Origin: JAYVSZ01 sp043774925
Lineage (GTDB): Bacteria > Pseudomonadota > Gammaproteobacteria > Burkholderiales > Methylophilaceae
NCBI GenBank assembly: GCA_043774925.1
Contig: JAYVSZ010000011.1
Location: 12,985 to 76,984, forward strand
Direction of reading: 5' to 3'
DNA: 64,000 nt
The notes below the pieces were generated by a model. It had not been told where the DNA came from. It worked only from the letters and a program-made list of their open reading frames with translations, and ran no database searches. Made by a program: the position numbers and the translations under genes. Shown here in pieces: positions 17,509 to 25,649 of this stretch (the first letter of the stretch is position 1; the number at the start of each line of letters is the position of its first letter).

Positions 17509-17711
17509 CTTTTTCTAGCAGTTCACGCTTTAAATCCTCTTAGATGTAAAAAAATTGTTGCATGATGCACTAAAATGGGCATAACATGCGTTGTCTAGCT
17601 GATTGGAAGTTGGTGAAGCTGTAAGCTCTTCTGACTAAAATTCACTGGCAGTAATTCTCAACAACATTATTTTTATAAGAGTTTTACCTATACTTACAAG
17701 GGAGATTGAGC

Positions 17712-18221
17712 ATGTCGAAGTTAATTGCATTAGCTACAAGTATTGCTGTATTAGGTGGCGTTTGGGCATTTCTAGCGTTTCATACGCCGCTTTCTGCGGC
17801 AGTGTTAGTTTGGGTTGGTTTTATTGCCTGGGGTTGCTATTTTCACACAGGTGGCGATAACGCTGCATTGCAAAAAACAATCGCTGGTATGAGCTTTGGT
17901 GCGGTGATGGCGGGTATTGCCCTGTACTTAGTGGGTTCTCATATGTTTGATGGCTTAGGTTCGTTAGGGATTCCTGTAATCATTGCCATTACGGTGTTCC
18001 CATTAGTGGCGGTGGCTGGCATGAACTTGCTCTCAGTGGTGCCTGCAAACGTGTATGGCTACGCTGCAACGGCTGGTTATGCGCTCTCAAAGGCAGATGC
18101 CGGCAGTGTTACAGCAATGGACTTAAGCAACCCAGCAATTTTGGTGATTGTTTCAACCGTGCTTGGCGCTGTATTTGGCATGGTTTCTGGCAAAGCGGCT
18201 GGCGCGCTTGGCGGAAAATAG
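17712..18221 (+). CDS. DUF1097 family membrane protein
   Basis: This 169-residue protein starts at the ATG at 17712, seven bases after an AGGGAG ribosome binding site; an upstream TTG is less likely. About five hydrophobic helices are seen. Family-like text includes VWVGFIAWGCYFHTGG near residue 40 and a Gly/Ala-rich end (VLGAVFGMVSGKAAGALGGK). Function is unknown; members resemble small permeases. It is a monocistronic unit with 200 bp of non-coding DNA before it and a strong terminator after it. Confidence 0.82.
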   Translation: MSKLIALATSIAVLGGVWAFLAFHTPLSAAVLVWVGFIAWGCYFHTGGDNAALQKTIAGMSFGAVMAGIALYLVGSHMFDGLGSLGIPVIIAITVFPLVAVAGMNLLSVVPANVYGYAATAGYALSKADAGSVTAMDLSNPAILVIVSTVLGAVFGMVSGKAAGALGGK

Positions 18222-18233
18222 TGTTTAAGTTAT

Positions 18234-18265
18234 AAAAAAACCGCGCCTAGTGCGCGGTTTTTTTT
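18234..18265. terminator. Strong bidirectional rho-independent terminator
   Basis: Seven A residues precede CCGCGC, a 5-nt loop and GCGCGG, and eight T residues follow. It ends the DUF1097 transcript and, read in reverse, could also serve the convergent exported-protein gene. Confidence 0.9.
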
Positions 18266-18308
18266 CGCACTTTTAAAATAAAAGCACGCGGCTTTTATTG
18301 CCTAGAGT

Positions 18309-19196
18309 TTACTTAAAGATTTTAAATCCGTAATAAGTGCCAAATTCGCCTTCAACCTCGTGATACACAAACAACATGTCGTTGGTATAACCAATGCCGT
18401 TGTAATGGTTCTTTGCGCGCAGTTTTAAATCTTTTGGCAGTTCGCTCTTGGCAACAAACTTGCCTGCAATATCAAACACCAGCGCGGCTTTGTGGTCAAC
18501 ATCCAGTAGCACCAACTCTTCGCCTTTTATGCCAGTGTAGGCAACGAAGCTGTCGCTCACGTCGTCAAAGAGTGCGCCTGCTTTCGCTAAGTCTAAATTG
18601 ATTTCGCCGATAGATTCACGTTTTGTTGCATCGACAATCAATACCTTGTTGCTGCGGCTTTGCTTGCAAAAGTAGTGTTTGCTTTCCGCGTCGTAGCTTG
18701 GCATGGTGGCTTGGTCGCCAAAGGCAGGGTTAAATTGCATAATTTCATCGGAGCTTTCTTTAATCTCGCCCGTCTCAGAAACTTGCAATGCGTACATGCC
18801 GGTATTGGGCGCAAAGCCAACCGCGCTGGAGATATTGTAGGTAATCGTCTCTATTTTACCTGTGTTGGCGTTGTAGTAAATTGAGCGATTGTCGAAACCA
18901 GGCTTGGCAGAATTGATATATTTGCCTTCCGCGTTATAGGCGTGAATCTCAGATTTTGAGATTGGCGCTTCAGTATCGCTGCCCATTGGCGCTAAGCCGC
19001 CATCAGCAATGTAATAGGTCTTTAAGCCAGGAAAATAGGCGACCGTCATCGGGCGCGTGCTGGGTGCTTTTGCCAATGCAACTTTGATGCCTAAAACGGC
19101 TTGTGGCAGCACTTGAGATTGGGATTCTGTGGATATTAAAGTAACGCCCATGAATAACATTCCAGCTAATATTGGTTTAAGTTGATGTGTGTACAA
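18309..19196 (-). CDS. Exported hypothetical protein, possibly beta-propeller
   Basis: This 295-residue protein has an N-terminal signal peptide (about 1-28). The mature part consists of repeated beta-rich stretches in which D-A-x-x-K or similar turns recur (YYNANTGKIETITYN, YDAESKHYFCKQSRSNKVLIVDATKRESIGEI in two parts, VFDIAGKFVAKSELP). This layout resembles the blades of an NHL/YVTN-like beta-propeller. I do not recognise a named family, and no enzymatic motif is visible. It lies alone between the terminator at 18234 and queA. Confidence 0.6.
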   Translation of the reverse strand: MYTHQLKPILAGMLFMGVTLISTESQSQVLPQAVLGIKVALAKAPSTRPMTVAYFPGLKTYYIADGGLAPMGSDTEAPISKSEIHAYNAEGKYINSAKPGFDNRSIYYNANTGKIETITYNISSAVGFAPNTGMYALQVSETGEIKESSDEIMQFNPAFGDQATMPSYDAESKHYFCKQSRSNKVLIVDATKRESIGEINLDLAKAGALFDDVSDSFVAYTGIKGEELVLLDVDHKAALVFDIAGKFVAKSELPKDLKLRAKNHYNGIGYTNDMLFVYHEVEGEFGTYYGFKIFK

Positions 19197-19281
19197 TTCA
19201 AAAATCCCTTAATAATTTTATCGTTTTTGTAAATAATGCACTTCTAAACGCTTCGTTTAGTGTTTGTGTTGACGCATTCGT

Positions 19282-20415
19282 TCAATTGGCTAAATCATTT
19301 CTTTCAAGCAACATGGCATCGCCATAACTAAAAAAACGGTATTGCTGATGGATGGCATGTTGATACGCGTTTTTAATGTTTTCAAACCCAGCAAATGCGG
19401 ACACTAGCATAAGCAGCGTGCTTTTGGGTAGATGGAAATTGGTCAGCAGCCTGTCCACCACTTTAAATTCAAAGCCTGGCGTAATAAAAATATTCGTTTC
19501 ACCTGCGCCAGCAAGCGCGTGGATATTAGCTCCCAGAGCATCGCGTTTTGCTTGCGCGGCGCTTACTTTAAAATTTTCGGCATCACGTTGCGCGGCGCTT
19601 ACTTTTAAATTTTCAGCGCTACGCTGCGCGGCGCTTTCTAGCGCGCGCAAGGCCGTTGTGCCGACCGCTGTGATTTTGCCGCCAGCTTTGCGAGTAGACT
19701 CAATTAACATGGCCGTTTCATAAGGAATCACATAATGCTCGCTGTGCATTTTATGCGCGGCAATATTCTCTACTTTTACTGGCTGAAACGTACCTGCGCC
19801 GACGTGCAGCGTCACGTAGGCAATTTGCACGCCCCTTTCTTTAAGTGTGCTTAACATGGCTTCATCAAAGTGCAAGCCAGCTGTGGGCGCCGCCACGGCG
19901 CCCGCATGTTTGGCGTAAACGGTTTGGTAGCGTGTTTCATCTTGCTTGTCTGCACTGTGCGTAATATAAGGTGGCAACGGCAAGTTTCCATATTGCTCAA
20001 GTAAGTCAAGTATTGGCGTTACGCCATGAAATTTGAGATGAAACAAATCGTCCTCACGACCAATGACTTCTGCTGTCACTTTCTCGGCTAAAGTCAAAAA
20101 GCTGCCAGTTTTTGGCGAGCGCGATGCGCGTACATGCGCCATGGCGTGGTGCGTATCCAGCACGCGCTCCACCAGCACCTCCACTGCGCCACCCGTGGCT
20201 TTGTTGCCAAACAAGCGCGCCTTAATGACGCGCGTGTCGTTAAAAATCAGCAAATCACCTTTTTCTAAAAAATCGGGTAATTGCAAAAATTGCGCATCGG
20301 CTAAACTCCCTGTTGCGCCATCCAATCGTAATAGTCGGCTGGCATTGCGCTGCGCGGTAGGATGCTGCGCAATAAGGTGCTTTGGTAAATCAAAATCAAA
20401 ATCTTTGGTTTGCAT
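19282..20415 (-). CDS. queA: S-adenosylmethionine:tRNA ribosyltransferase-isomerase QueA, with repeat-containing insertion
   Basis: The start at 20415 (MQTKDFDFDLPKHLIAQHP) matches the family N-terminus; longer in-frame extensions do not. QueA transfers and isomerises the ribosyl of SAM to 7-aminomethyl-7-deazaguanine in tRNA, giving epoxyqueuosine. Conserved blocks include FNDTRVIKARLFG, PTAGLHFDE, HVGAGTFQPV, and LLTNFHLPKSTLLMLVSAFAG. At 377 residues it is about 25-30 longer than usual. The extra segment lies between GTTALRALESAAQ and GETNIFITPGF and is encoded by 36-bp tandem repeats plus an LGANIHALAG-coding stretch. As the frame and flanks are intact, the enzyme is probably functional. 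Confidence 0.93.
   Translation of the reverse strand: MQTKDFDFDLPKHLIAQHPTAQRNASRLLRLDGATGSLADAQFLQLPDFLEKGDLLIFNDTRVIKARLFGNKATGGAVEVLVERVLDTHHAMAHVRASRSPKTGSFLTLAEKVTAEVIGREDDLFHLKFHGVTPILDLLEQYGNLPLPPYITHSADKQDETRYQTVYAKHAGAVAAPTAGLHFDEAMLSTLKERGVQIAYVTLHVGAGTFQPVKVENIAAHKMHSEHYVIPYETAMLIESTRKAGGKITAVGTTALRALESAAQRSAENLKVSAAQRDAENFKVSAAQAKRDALGANIHALAGAGETNIFITPGFEFKVVDRLLTNFHLPKSTLLMLVSAFAGFENIKNAYQHAIHQQYRFFSYGDAMLLERNDLAN
19501..19545 (-). repeat. LGANI-type dispersed coding repeat, copy in queA
   Basis: On the coding strand this stretch contains GCTCTGGGAGCTAATATCC and continues to encode ALGANIHALAGA. It matches 28 of 36 bases with a stretch in the GST gene near 55500 and 27 of 36 with one in the acyltransferase gene near 44830, although the three proteins are unrelated. 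It adjoins the 36-bp tandem repeats of queA. Confidence 0.5.
19552..19636 (-). repeat. 36-bp tandem repeat (about 2.4 copies) inside queA
   Basis: The motif TTGCGCGGCGCTT recurs at 19552 and 19588, and in variant form at 19624, a period of exactly 36 bp. It encodes the repeated 12-residue unit SAAQR(S/D)AEN(L/F)KV. The period is a multiple of three, so frame is kept. Confidence 0.85.
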
Positions 20416-20465
20416 AAATCTCAGGTTTATATCAATTTTGGGTTCGCATAAATCGCAGAGCTTGC

Positions 20466-20471
20466 TATAAT
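20466..20471 (+). promoter_or_regulatory. Likely -10 box of tRNA-Leu
   Basis: A perfect TATAAT lies 40 bp before the tRNA-Leu 5' end. A hexamer TTCGCA stands 17 bp upstream as a weak -35. Confidence 0.5.
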
Positions 20472-20510
20472 GCGCGTGTTGCAATTATACAGTAATGTAT
20501 ATCCCCAAGA

Positions 20511-20597
20511 GCCCGGGTGGCGGAATTGGTAGACGCACGGGACTCAAAATCCCGCGCTGGCGACAGCGTGCCGGTTCGATTCCGGCCCCGGGCACCA
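20511..20597 (+). tRNA. tRNA-Leu (anticodon CAA)
   Basis: An 87-nt cloverleaf with a 7-bp acceptor stem GCCCGGG/CCCGGGC, a D-loop with GGTAGACGC, and an anticodon stem CGGGA/TCCCG around the loop CTCAAAA. Anticodon CAA is at 20545-20547. A long variable arm (class II, GCTGGCGACAGC) and T-arm GGTTCGATTCC are present, and CCA is encoded. All features indicate leucine tRNA reading UUG. Confidence 0.97.
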
Positions 20598-20622
20598 GTA
20601 CTTAATAGTTTCAAAAAATCAA

Positions 20623-20648
20623 AAAATGTAACATTGCTGTTACATTTT
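20623..20648 (+). terminator. Perfect 11-bp hairpin downstream of tRNA-Leu
   Basis: AAAATGTAACA, loop TTGC, TGTTACATTTT. The run of T is part of the stem and is followed by GCTTG, so it may be a terminator of the tRNA transcript or a bidirectional structure. Confidence 0.5.
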
Positions 20649-20686
20649 GCTTGATAAACAATAGGGTTTATGCTAATTTAGTGTGG

Positions 20687-20711
20687 CTGCGGCAACTGTC
20701 GCAGTTTTTTT
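20687..20711 (+). terminator. Hairpin followed by seven T, in the leader of ctaC
   Basis: CTGCG, an 8-nt loop, CGCAG and TTTTTTT form a terminator-like element 136 bp before the ctaC start. It may stop read-through from the tRNA side. The rest of the 249-bp gap between tRNA-Leu and ctaC shows no gene. Confidence 0.5.
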
Positions 20712-20846
20712 ATAAAAAATAAATGCGCAACAAGTTTTGATTGACGCATTAGTTGCCAGTAATCACACGTAATTAGTCGTCCAAGCCGTGGTGCTGGTGT
20801 TATCTGAATATTTAAGTTGTTCACATTTTTTAGGGTGGATTAAGTT

Positions 20847-21989
20847 ATGAATAAGAGAATCATTCTCTCTCTTGGTAGCGCATTTTTAGCATCGTTTATT
20901 GCAAGCGCTCACGCCGAATATGCACTAAACCTTAGAGCGCCAGCAACCGACATTGCAAGCCAGATTTACAGCTTGCACATGCTTATTTTATGGGTTTGCG
21001 TAGCCATTTTTATTGTGGTATTTGGTTTGATGTTTTACTCCATCTACAAGCACCGCAAATCAGTAGGTCATCAGGCAGCACAGTTCCACGAAAATCATCT
21101 TTTAGAAGTTGTCTGGACAATCATCCCAGCCGTTATTTTGGCCGCCATGGCTTACCCAGCAACAAAAACCATTTTCGCCATGAAAGATACTAGCGCAGCC
21201 GATATGAGTGTGAAAATTACTGGCCATCAATGGAAGTGGGAGTATGACTATTTGGATCAAGGCGTGCACTTCATCAGTACTTTATCTACCTCCCAAGATC
21301 AAATTCTAAATAAAACGGAAAAAGGTGAGAATTATCTTTTAGAGGTTGATAATCCAATGGTTGTGCCTGTTGGCAAAAAAGTAAGATTATTAATTACTGC
21401 TAAAGACGTGATTCACGCTTGGTGGCTGCCTGCATTCGGCGTTAAGCAAGATGCGATCCCTGGCTTTATTAAAGAGGCTTGGATCAGAGTCGACAAGCCA
21501 GGTACATACCGCGGTCAATGTGCTGAGCTTTGCGGTAAAGATCATGGGTTTATGCCTATCGTTGTAGAGGCGATGGAAGAAGATAAATACACCGCTTGGA
21601 TTTCATCGCAAAAAGAAGCAGCAGCCTCAGCTAATGCGGGTGCTGATAAAACTTGGACGCAAGCTGAGTTGGTTGAGCATGGTAAAGCGGTTTACGAGAA
21701 AAACTGTGCTGCTTGTCATCAAGTTTCTGGTGCAGGCTTGCCACCAGCATTCCCAGCGTTGACGGGCAGTAAAATTGCATTAGGTCCGATTTTTGGCGCT
21801 GATGGTAAATACTTACCAGACAGCCATCTGGATCGTCTCTTGAATGGTAAAAATGTAATGCCGCCATGGAAAGCGTTGCTAAATGATACTGATATTGCAG
21901 CTGTGATTACTTATGAGCGCCAAGCTTTGGGCAATGCGGCAACAGTCGACCCAATTGTGCAACCGGCTCAAGTTAAAGCCGCGCGTTAA
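20847..21989 (+). CDS. ctaC: Cytochrome c oxidase subunit II with fused cytochrome c domain (caa3 type)
   Basis: This 380-residue protein has a signal peptide (about 1-24), two transmembrane helices (about 45-65 and 85-105), then a periplasmic cupredoxin domain. The CuA site is visible as His in VIHAWWLPAFGVK and CAELCGKDHGFM. A C-terminal class I cytochrome c domain (about 270-370) carries the heme motif CAACH and a distal Met in NVMPPWK. It accepts electrons from cytochrome c or directly through its own heme and passes them to subunit I. It opens the oxidase cluster. Confidence 0.96.
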   Translation: MNKRIILSLGSAFLASFIASAHAEYALNLRAPATDIASQIYSLHMLILWVCVAIFIVVFGLMFYSIYKHRKSVGHQAAQFHENHLLEVVWTIIPAVILAAMAYPATKTIFAMKDTSAADMSVKITGHQWKWEYDYLDQGVHFISTLSTSQDQILNKTEKGENYLLEVDNPMVVPVGKKVRLLITAKDVIHAWWLPAFGVKQDAIPGFIKEAWIRVDKPGTYRGQCAELCGKDHGFMPIVVEAMEEDKYTAWISSQKEAAASANAGADKTWTQAELVEHGKAVYEKNCAACHQVSGAGLPPAFPALTGSKIALGPIFGADGKYLPDSHLDRLLNGKNVMPPWKALLNDTDIAAVITYERQALGNAATVDPIVQPAQVKAAR

Positions 21990-22045
21990 AAATTATAAAT
22001 TTACTTAAATAATATTGAATTAGCTGTAGTTTTTAGGAGAAATTG

Positions 22046-23638
22046 ATGAGTACGACAACTGCAACACATCACGACGAGCATCATGGACACGATAGCCATG
22101 GCCATCCTACAGGGATTATGCGTTGGGTAGCTTCAACCAATCATAAAGATATTGGCACCATGTATTTATGGTTTAGTTTGACCATGTTTATGTTCGCGGG
22201 TGCAATGGCAATGGGCATTCGCCTAGAGTTGTTTCAGCCGGGCTTACAGTTTCTGGAGCCTTTGCAATTTAACCGTCTAACAACGCTGCACGGCCTTATC
22301 ATGATTTTCGGTGCGATTATGCCAGCATTTGTGGGCTTTGCTAATTGGCAAGTGCCGCTGATGATTGGTGCGCCAGATATGGCGTTCCCACGGTTAAACA
22401 ATATGAGCTTTTGGTTACTAATTCCGGCAGCGATTTTGTTAGTATCTTCGATTTTTGTACCGGGTGGCGCAGTCGCTGGTGGTTGGACCATGTATCCGCC
22501 ACTATCAGTACAAGGTGGCATGTCAGTAGATATGAGCATTCTTGCACTGCATATCTTGGGCGTGTCCTCAATTGTAGGTTCAATCAACATCATTACTACT
22601 ATCTTTAACATGCGCGCGCCTGGCATGACTTTGATGAAAATGCCGATGTTCGTATGGACTTGGTTGATTACTGCTTACTTGTTGATTGCAGCTATGCCAG
22701 TATTGGCAGGCGCGTTGACAATGTTAATTACGGATCGTCATTTTGGTACCTCATTCTTTAATGCGGCAGGCGGCGGCGACCCAGTGTTGTTCCAACACGT
22801 ATTTTGGTTCTTTGGTCACCCTGAAGTGTACATTATGATTTTGCCTGCTTTCGGCATCATTTCAACTATCATCCCAACTTTTGCCCGTAAACCGTTATTT
22901 GGTTATGCTTCAATGGTGTATGCGACTTCAGCGATTGCTGCTTTGTCGTTCATCGTATGGGCGCATCACATGTTCACCACTGGCATGCCAGTGGCGGGTC
23001 AACTGTTCTTTATGTACAGCACGATGCTGATTTCAATTCCAACTGGCGTAAAAGTGTTTAACTGGATTGCAACGATGTGGAAAGGGTCTATGACCTTTGA
23101 AACGCCAATGTTATTCTCGGTTGCCGTTGTATTCTTATTCACTATCGGCGGCTTCAGCGGCTTGGTATTGGCGATTCTGCCAGTGGATATTCAATTGCAA
23201 GATACCTACTACGTGGTTGCTCACTTCCATTACGTGCTGTTCTCGGGTGCGGCGATGTCTATCATGGGGGGTGTGTACTACTGGCTACCAAAATGGACTG
23301 GTCACATGTATGATGAGAAGCTTGGTAAGACGCATTTCTGGTTAACTACTATTGCTTTCAATGTGACATTTTTTCCAATGCATTTCCTTGGCTTGGCTGG
23401 AATGCCGCGCCGCATACCAGACTATGCGTTGCAATTCGCTGATTTCAATAAGATTGCATCTTTAGGTGCGTTTACATTGGGATTAAGTCAGCTCCTGTTC
23501 ATTTATGTGGTGGTTAAATGTATTAAAGGCGGCCCAAAAGCGAGCGCAAGCCCATGGGAAGGTGCGCATGGCTTGGAGTGGACAGTGCCATCACCAGCGC
23601 CATTCCATACATTTGAAACGCCACCTACTGTTAAGTAA
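22046..23638 (+). CDS. ctaD: Cytochrome c oxidase subunit I
   Basis: Start at ATG 22046, five bases after AGGAGA; TTG 22043 is less likely. The 530-residue protein has 12 transmembrane helices and all key ligands: LTTLHGLIMIFG (low-spin heme a His), WFFGHPEVYIMILPAFG (CuB His and cross-linked Tyr), HHMFTTGM (CuB His pair), and VVAHFHYVLFSGA (heme a3 and heme a His). It contains the binuclear heme a3-CuB centre that reduces O2 to water and pumps protons. The N-terminus is His-rich (HHDEHHGHDSHGH), which is common in this group. Confidence 0.97.
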   Translation: MSTTTATHHDEHHGHDSHGHPTGIMRWVASTNHKDIGTMYLWFSLTMFMFAGAMAMGIRLELFQPGLQFLEPLQFNRLTTLHGLIMIFGAIMPAFVGFANWQVPLMIGAPDMAFPRLNNMSFWLLIPAAILLVSSIFVPGGAVAGGWTMYPPLSVQGGMSVDMSILALHILGVSSIVGSINIITTIFNMRAPGMTLMKMPMFVWTWLITAYLLIAAMPVLAGALTMLITDRHFGTSFFNAAGGGDPVLFQHVFWFFGHPEVYIMILPAFGIISTIIPTFARKPLFGYASMVYATSAIAALSFIVWAHHMFTTGMPVAGQLFFMYSTMLISIPTGVKVFNWIATMWKGSMTFETPMLFSVAVVFLFTIGGFSGLVLAILPVDIQLQDTYYVVAHFHYVLFSGAAMSIMGGVYYWLPKWTGHMYDEKLGKTHFWLTTIAFNVTFFPMHFLGLAGMPRRIPDYALQFADFNKIASLGAFTLGLSQLLFIYVVVKCIKGGPKASASPWEGAHGLEWTVPSPAPFHTFETPPTVK

Positions 23639-23672
23639 TTTAAAATATAGATAAGCAAAAATAGGAGCAAAC

Positions 23673-24515
23673 ATGAGTCAAAATACAAAAAATTATTACT
23701 TGCCAGGCGCTTCACTTTGGCCAGTTATAGCGTCAACCGCTTTATTCTTGTTGGCGAGTGGTTTTACAATGTTGCTGAACAAGGTTGCACCAGGCAAGTA
23801 CATCATGATTGCGGGTTTTTTAACGCTCGCTTATTTGCTGTTTGGCTGGTTTAGCCAAGTAATCACAGAAAGCGTTTCGCATTTTTATAACAAACAAGTC
23901 GATAAATCATTTCGCTGGGGCATGGGCTGGTTTATTTTCTCAGAAGTGATGTTCTTCTTTGGCTTCTTTGGTGCATTGTTCTATACGCGTAACGTTTCAG
24001 TGCCGTGGATTGCAGACGCTAAACTATTATGGCCACACTTTGTAGCTACGTGGCCTACTGCTGGTCCTGCTGGCCCTTTAGCCAATACGGGAGACTTTAC
24101 GCCGATGAAGGCATGGGGCTTGCCAGCGATTAACACGCTAATTCTTCTTACTTCAGGTGCAACGCTTACATTCGCACATTGGGGTTTAATGAAAAATAAC
24201 CGCAAGCAAATCATTATTGGCTTGATTTTAACCATTGCACTTGGCGTAACATTCTTGTTTTTACAAGCACATGAGTACGCAGAGGCTGGCTTCACCATTA
24301 AAACAGGTATTTACGGCGCTACATTTTATATGTTGACTGGCTTCCATGGTCTGCACGTGACGATGGGTGCAATTATGCTGACTATTATTCTGTTCCGTGT
24401 ACTTAAAGGGCATTTTGATGAACACAATCATTTTGGCTTTGAAGCAGTGGCTTGGTACTGGCACTTTGTTGACGTGGTTTGGTTGTTCCTGTTTATATTC
24501 GTTTACTGGTTATAA
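23673..24515 (+). CDS. ctaE: Cytochrome c oxidase subunit III
   Basis: This 280-residue protein has seven predicted transmembrane helices and the subunit III hallmarks WGMGWFIFSEVMFFFGFFGA, FLFLQAHEYAEAGFTI, GFHGLHVTMGAIML, and the C-terminal WYWHFVDVVWLFLFIFVYWL. It stabilises subunit I and supports proton uptake. A GGAG ribosome binding site precedes it, 35 bp after ctaD. In many betaproteobacteria ctaG stands before ctaE; here ctaE comes first, and a terminator separates it from the assembly genes. Confidence 0.96.
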   Translation: MSQNTKNYYLPGASLWPVIASTALFLLASGFTMLLNKVAPGKYIMIAGFLTLAYLLFGWFSQVITESVSHFYNKQVDKSFRWGMGWFIFSEVMFFFGFFGALFYTRNVSVPWIADAKLLWPHFVATWPTAGPAGPLANTGDFTPMKAWGLPAINTLILLTSGATLTFAHWGLMKNNRKQIIIGLILTIALGVTFLFLQAHEYAEAGFTIKTGIYGATFYMLTGFHGLHVTMGAIMLTIILFRVLKGHFDEHNHFGFEAVAWYWHFVDVVWLFLFIFVYWL

Positions 24516-24535
24516 ACTGAATTAAAGTATTATAG

Positions 24536-24570
24536 CGCCACAGGGCTTAACGGCCTTGTGGCGTTAGTTT
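24536..24570 (+). terminator. Rho-independent terminator after ctaE
   Basis: An 11-bp stem CGCCACAGGGC/GCCTTGTGGCG (one G-T pair) with a 6-nt loop is followed by TTAGTTTTT. It would separate structural genes from assembly genes or attenuate read-through. Confidence 0.75.
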
Positions 24571-24607
24571 TTAGTGCGCCAGATAAAAATAAAAATGGGG
24601 CACTTTA

Positions 24608-24637
24608 TGCGCAACTAAGCGTCATAAATGTTGCGCA
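24608..24637. repeat. 8-bp inverted repeat upstream of the small oxidase gene
   Basis: TGCGCAAC, 14 bases, GTTGCGCA. It lies 36 bp before the small ORF and could be an operator or a stem-loop. No regulator can be named. Confidence 0.35.
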
Positions 24638-24672
24638 GCCTTGACATTAAAACGGCTGCAATAAGGAGATGA

Positions 24673-24792
24673 ATGATGGAACCAAATGATAAAGAACAGC
24701 GCCGCAAGAACCTGATTGTTGGCTGGACAATTGGTATTATCGCGATTATTTTATATGTCGCAGCCATCTACTCTGGCGTGGGTAAAAGTTAA
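24673..24792 (+). CDS. Cytochrome oxidase small assembly protein (39 aa)
   Basis: A short gene coding MMEPNDKEQRRKNLIVGWTI and a further 19 residues (39 in total), with a single transmembrane helix (about residues 14-33) after a charged N-terminus. An AAGGAGATGA ribosome binding site stands directly upstream. Its TAA shares a base with the ATG of ctaG (TAATG). Size, single helix, the QRRKN positive patch and position next to ctaG match the small assembly proteins annotated in betaproteobacterial oxidase clusters. The second ATG (24676) is an alternative start. Confidence 0.8.
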   Translation: MMEPNDKEQRRKNLIVGWTIGIIAIILYVAAIYSGVGKS

Positions 24793-25367
24793 TGCATGAA
24801 GAATCTGAAAAGGCTGCCATCAATAAGCGCCTAGGTTGGAAGCTATCGCTTATCGCGCTGGGTGGCTTGTTGTTCGGCTTTGCAATGGCGCCTTTTTATG
24901 ACGTGATGTGTAAATCACTGGGCTTGAATGGGCGTGCAGATTCCAGCGCTACCATAGCTGCTAAATCTCTAAAAATAGATAACAGCCGCACAGTGACTGT
25001 TTTATTTACTGGCAACACCATGCCGGGGCTAAATTGGAGTTTTCATTCCAACGATAGCAGTATAAAAGTGCATCCTGGCGAAATTAAATTGACCTCGTAT
25101 TTTGCAAAAAATGAAGGTACTGAGCCTGTGATGGGCGTTGCCGTACCAAGCATCACGCCAGAAATTGCAGCTTTATATTTTAAAAAAATTGAATGTTTTT
25201 GCTTTAAACAGCAAACGCTTAAGCCAGGTGAGAGTAAAGAAATGCCAGTGCGTTTTTATGTGAGTCCCGATTTGCCTAAAGATATAGGCACAGTGACACT
25301 GTCTTATGCTTTTTACAGTAGCCTGACATCTGGTGCAGCTAAAGAAGCACAAACCAAGGTAAATTAA
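24792..25367 (+). CDS. ctaG: Cytochrome c oxidase assembly protein CtaG (Cox11 family)
   Basis: This 191-residue protein has one N-terminal transmembrane helix (about 19-38) and a periplasmic immunoglobulin-like domain. The copper(I)-binding pair is in KKIECFCFKQQTLKPGE, and MAPFYDVMCKSLGLNG after the helix is typical Cox11. It delivers copper to the CuB site of subunit I. It is coupled to the small ORF before it and overlaps by four bases the convergent DUF2909 gene. Confidence 0.94.
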   Translation: MHEESEKAAINKRLGWKLSLIALGGLLFGFAMAPFYDVMCKSLGLNGRADSSATIAAKSLKIDNSRTVTVLFTGNTMPGLNWSFHSNDSSIKVHPGEIKLTSYFAKNEGTEPVMGVAVPSITPEIAALYFKKIECFCFKQQTLKPGESKEMPVRFYVSPDLPKDIGTVTLSYAFYSSLTSGAAKEAQTKVN

Positions 25368-25570
25368 GTGCTAGCTGCATGGCCAATAATGCCAGTATAA
25401 AAGCCCAGCATAAGCACTAGAAACAAACCGATTGATAAGGAAATGCGCCAAGTGAGCGCTTTAACCACACGCGTGTCAGGCGTATCACCTTTCATTAAAT
25501 GGTAAAGCGCAGAAAATAAGCTGAAAGCGATGAGTATCAGCATACCGATAATAATAATTCTTAACCACAT
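25364..25570 (-). CDS. DUF2909 twin-transmembrane protein
   Basis: This 68-residue protein has two hydrophobic helices (about 3-25 and 45-65) separated by LMKGDTPDTRVVKALTWRIS, the DUF2909 signature. It is found regularly in oxidase clusters, often, as here, on the opposite strand between ctaG and surf1. Role unknown, probably linked to oxidase assembly by context. Its stop codon overlaps that of ctaG. Confidence 0.85.
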   Translation of the reverse strand: MWLRIIIIGMLILIAFSLFSALYHLMKGDTPDTRVVKALTWRISLSIGLFLVLMLGFYTGIIGHAAST

Positions 25571-25649
25571 GGCGTGCCTTTAAGTGAGAGATTCATGCTA
25601 ATTATGCGGTTTGTCGTGTTAGATTGCAAATTAAGCGAGACTTTATAAA

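Noticed and set aside
19552..19636. CRISPR-like array because of regular spacing
   Set aside because: Repeats are contiguous, without spacers, and lie inside queA in frame.
20641..20680. A sigma-70 promoter TTGATA-17-TAATTT before ctaC
   Set aside because: The -10 match is poor and a terminator-like hairpin lies downstream of it, so I could not support the call.
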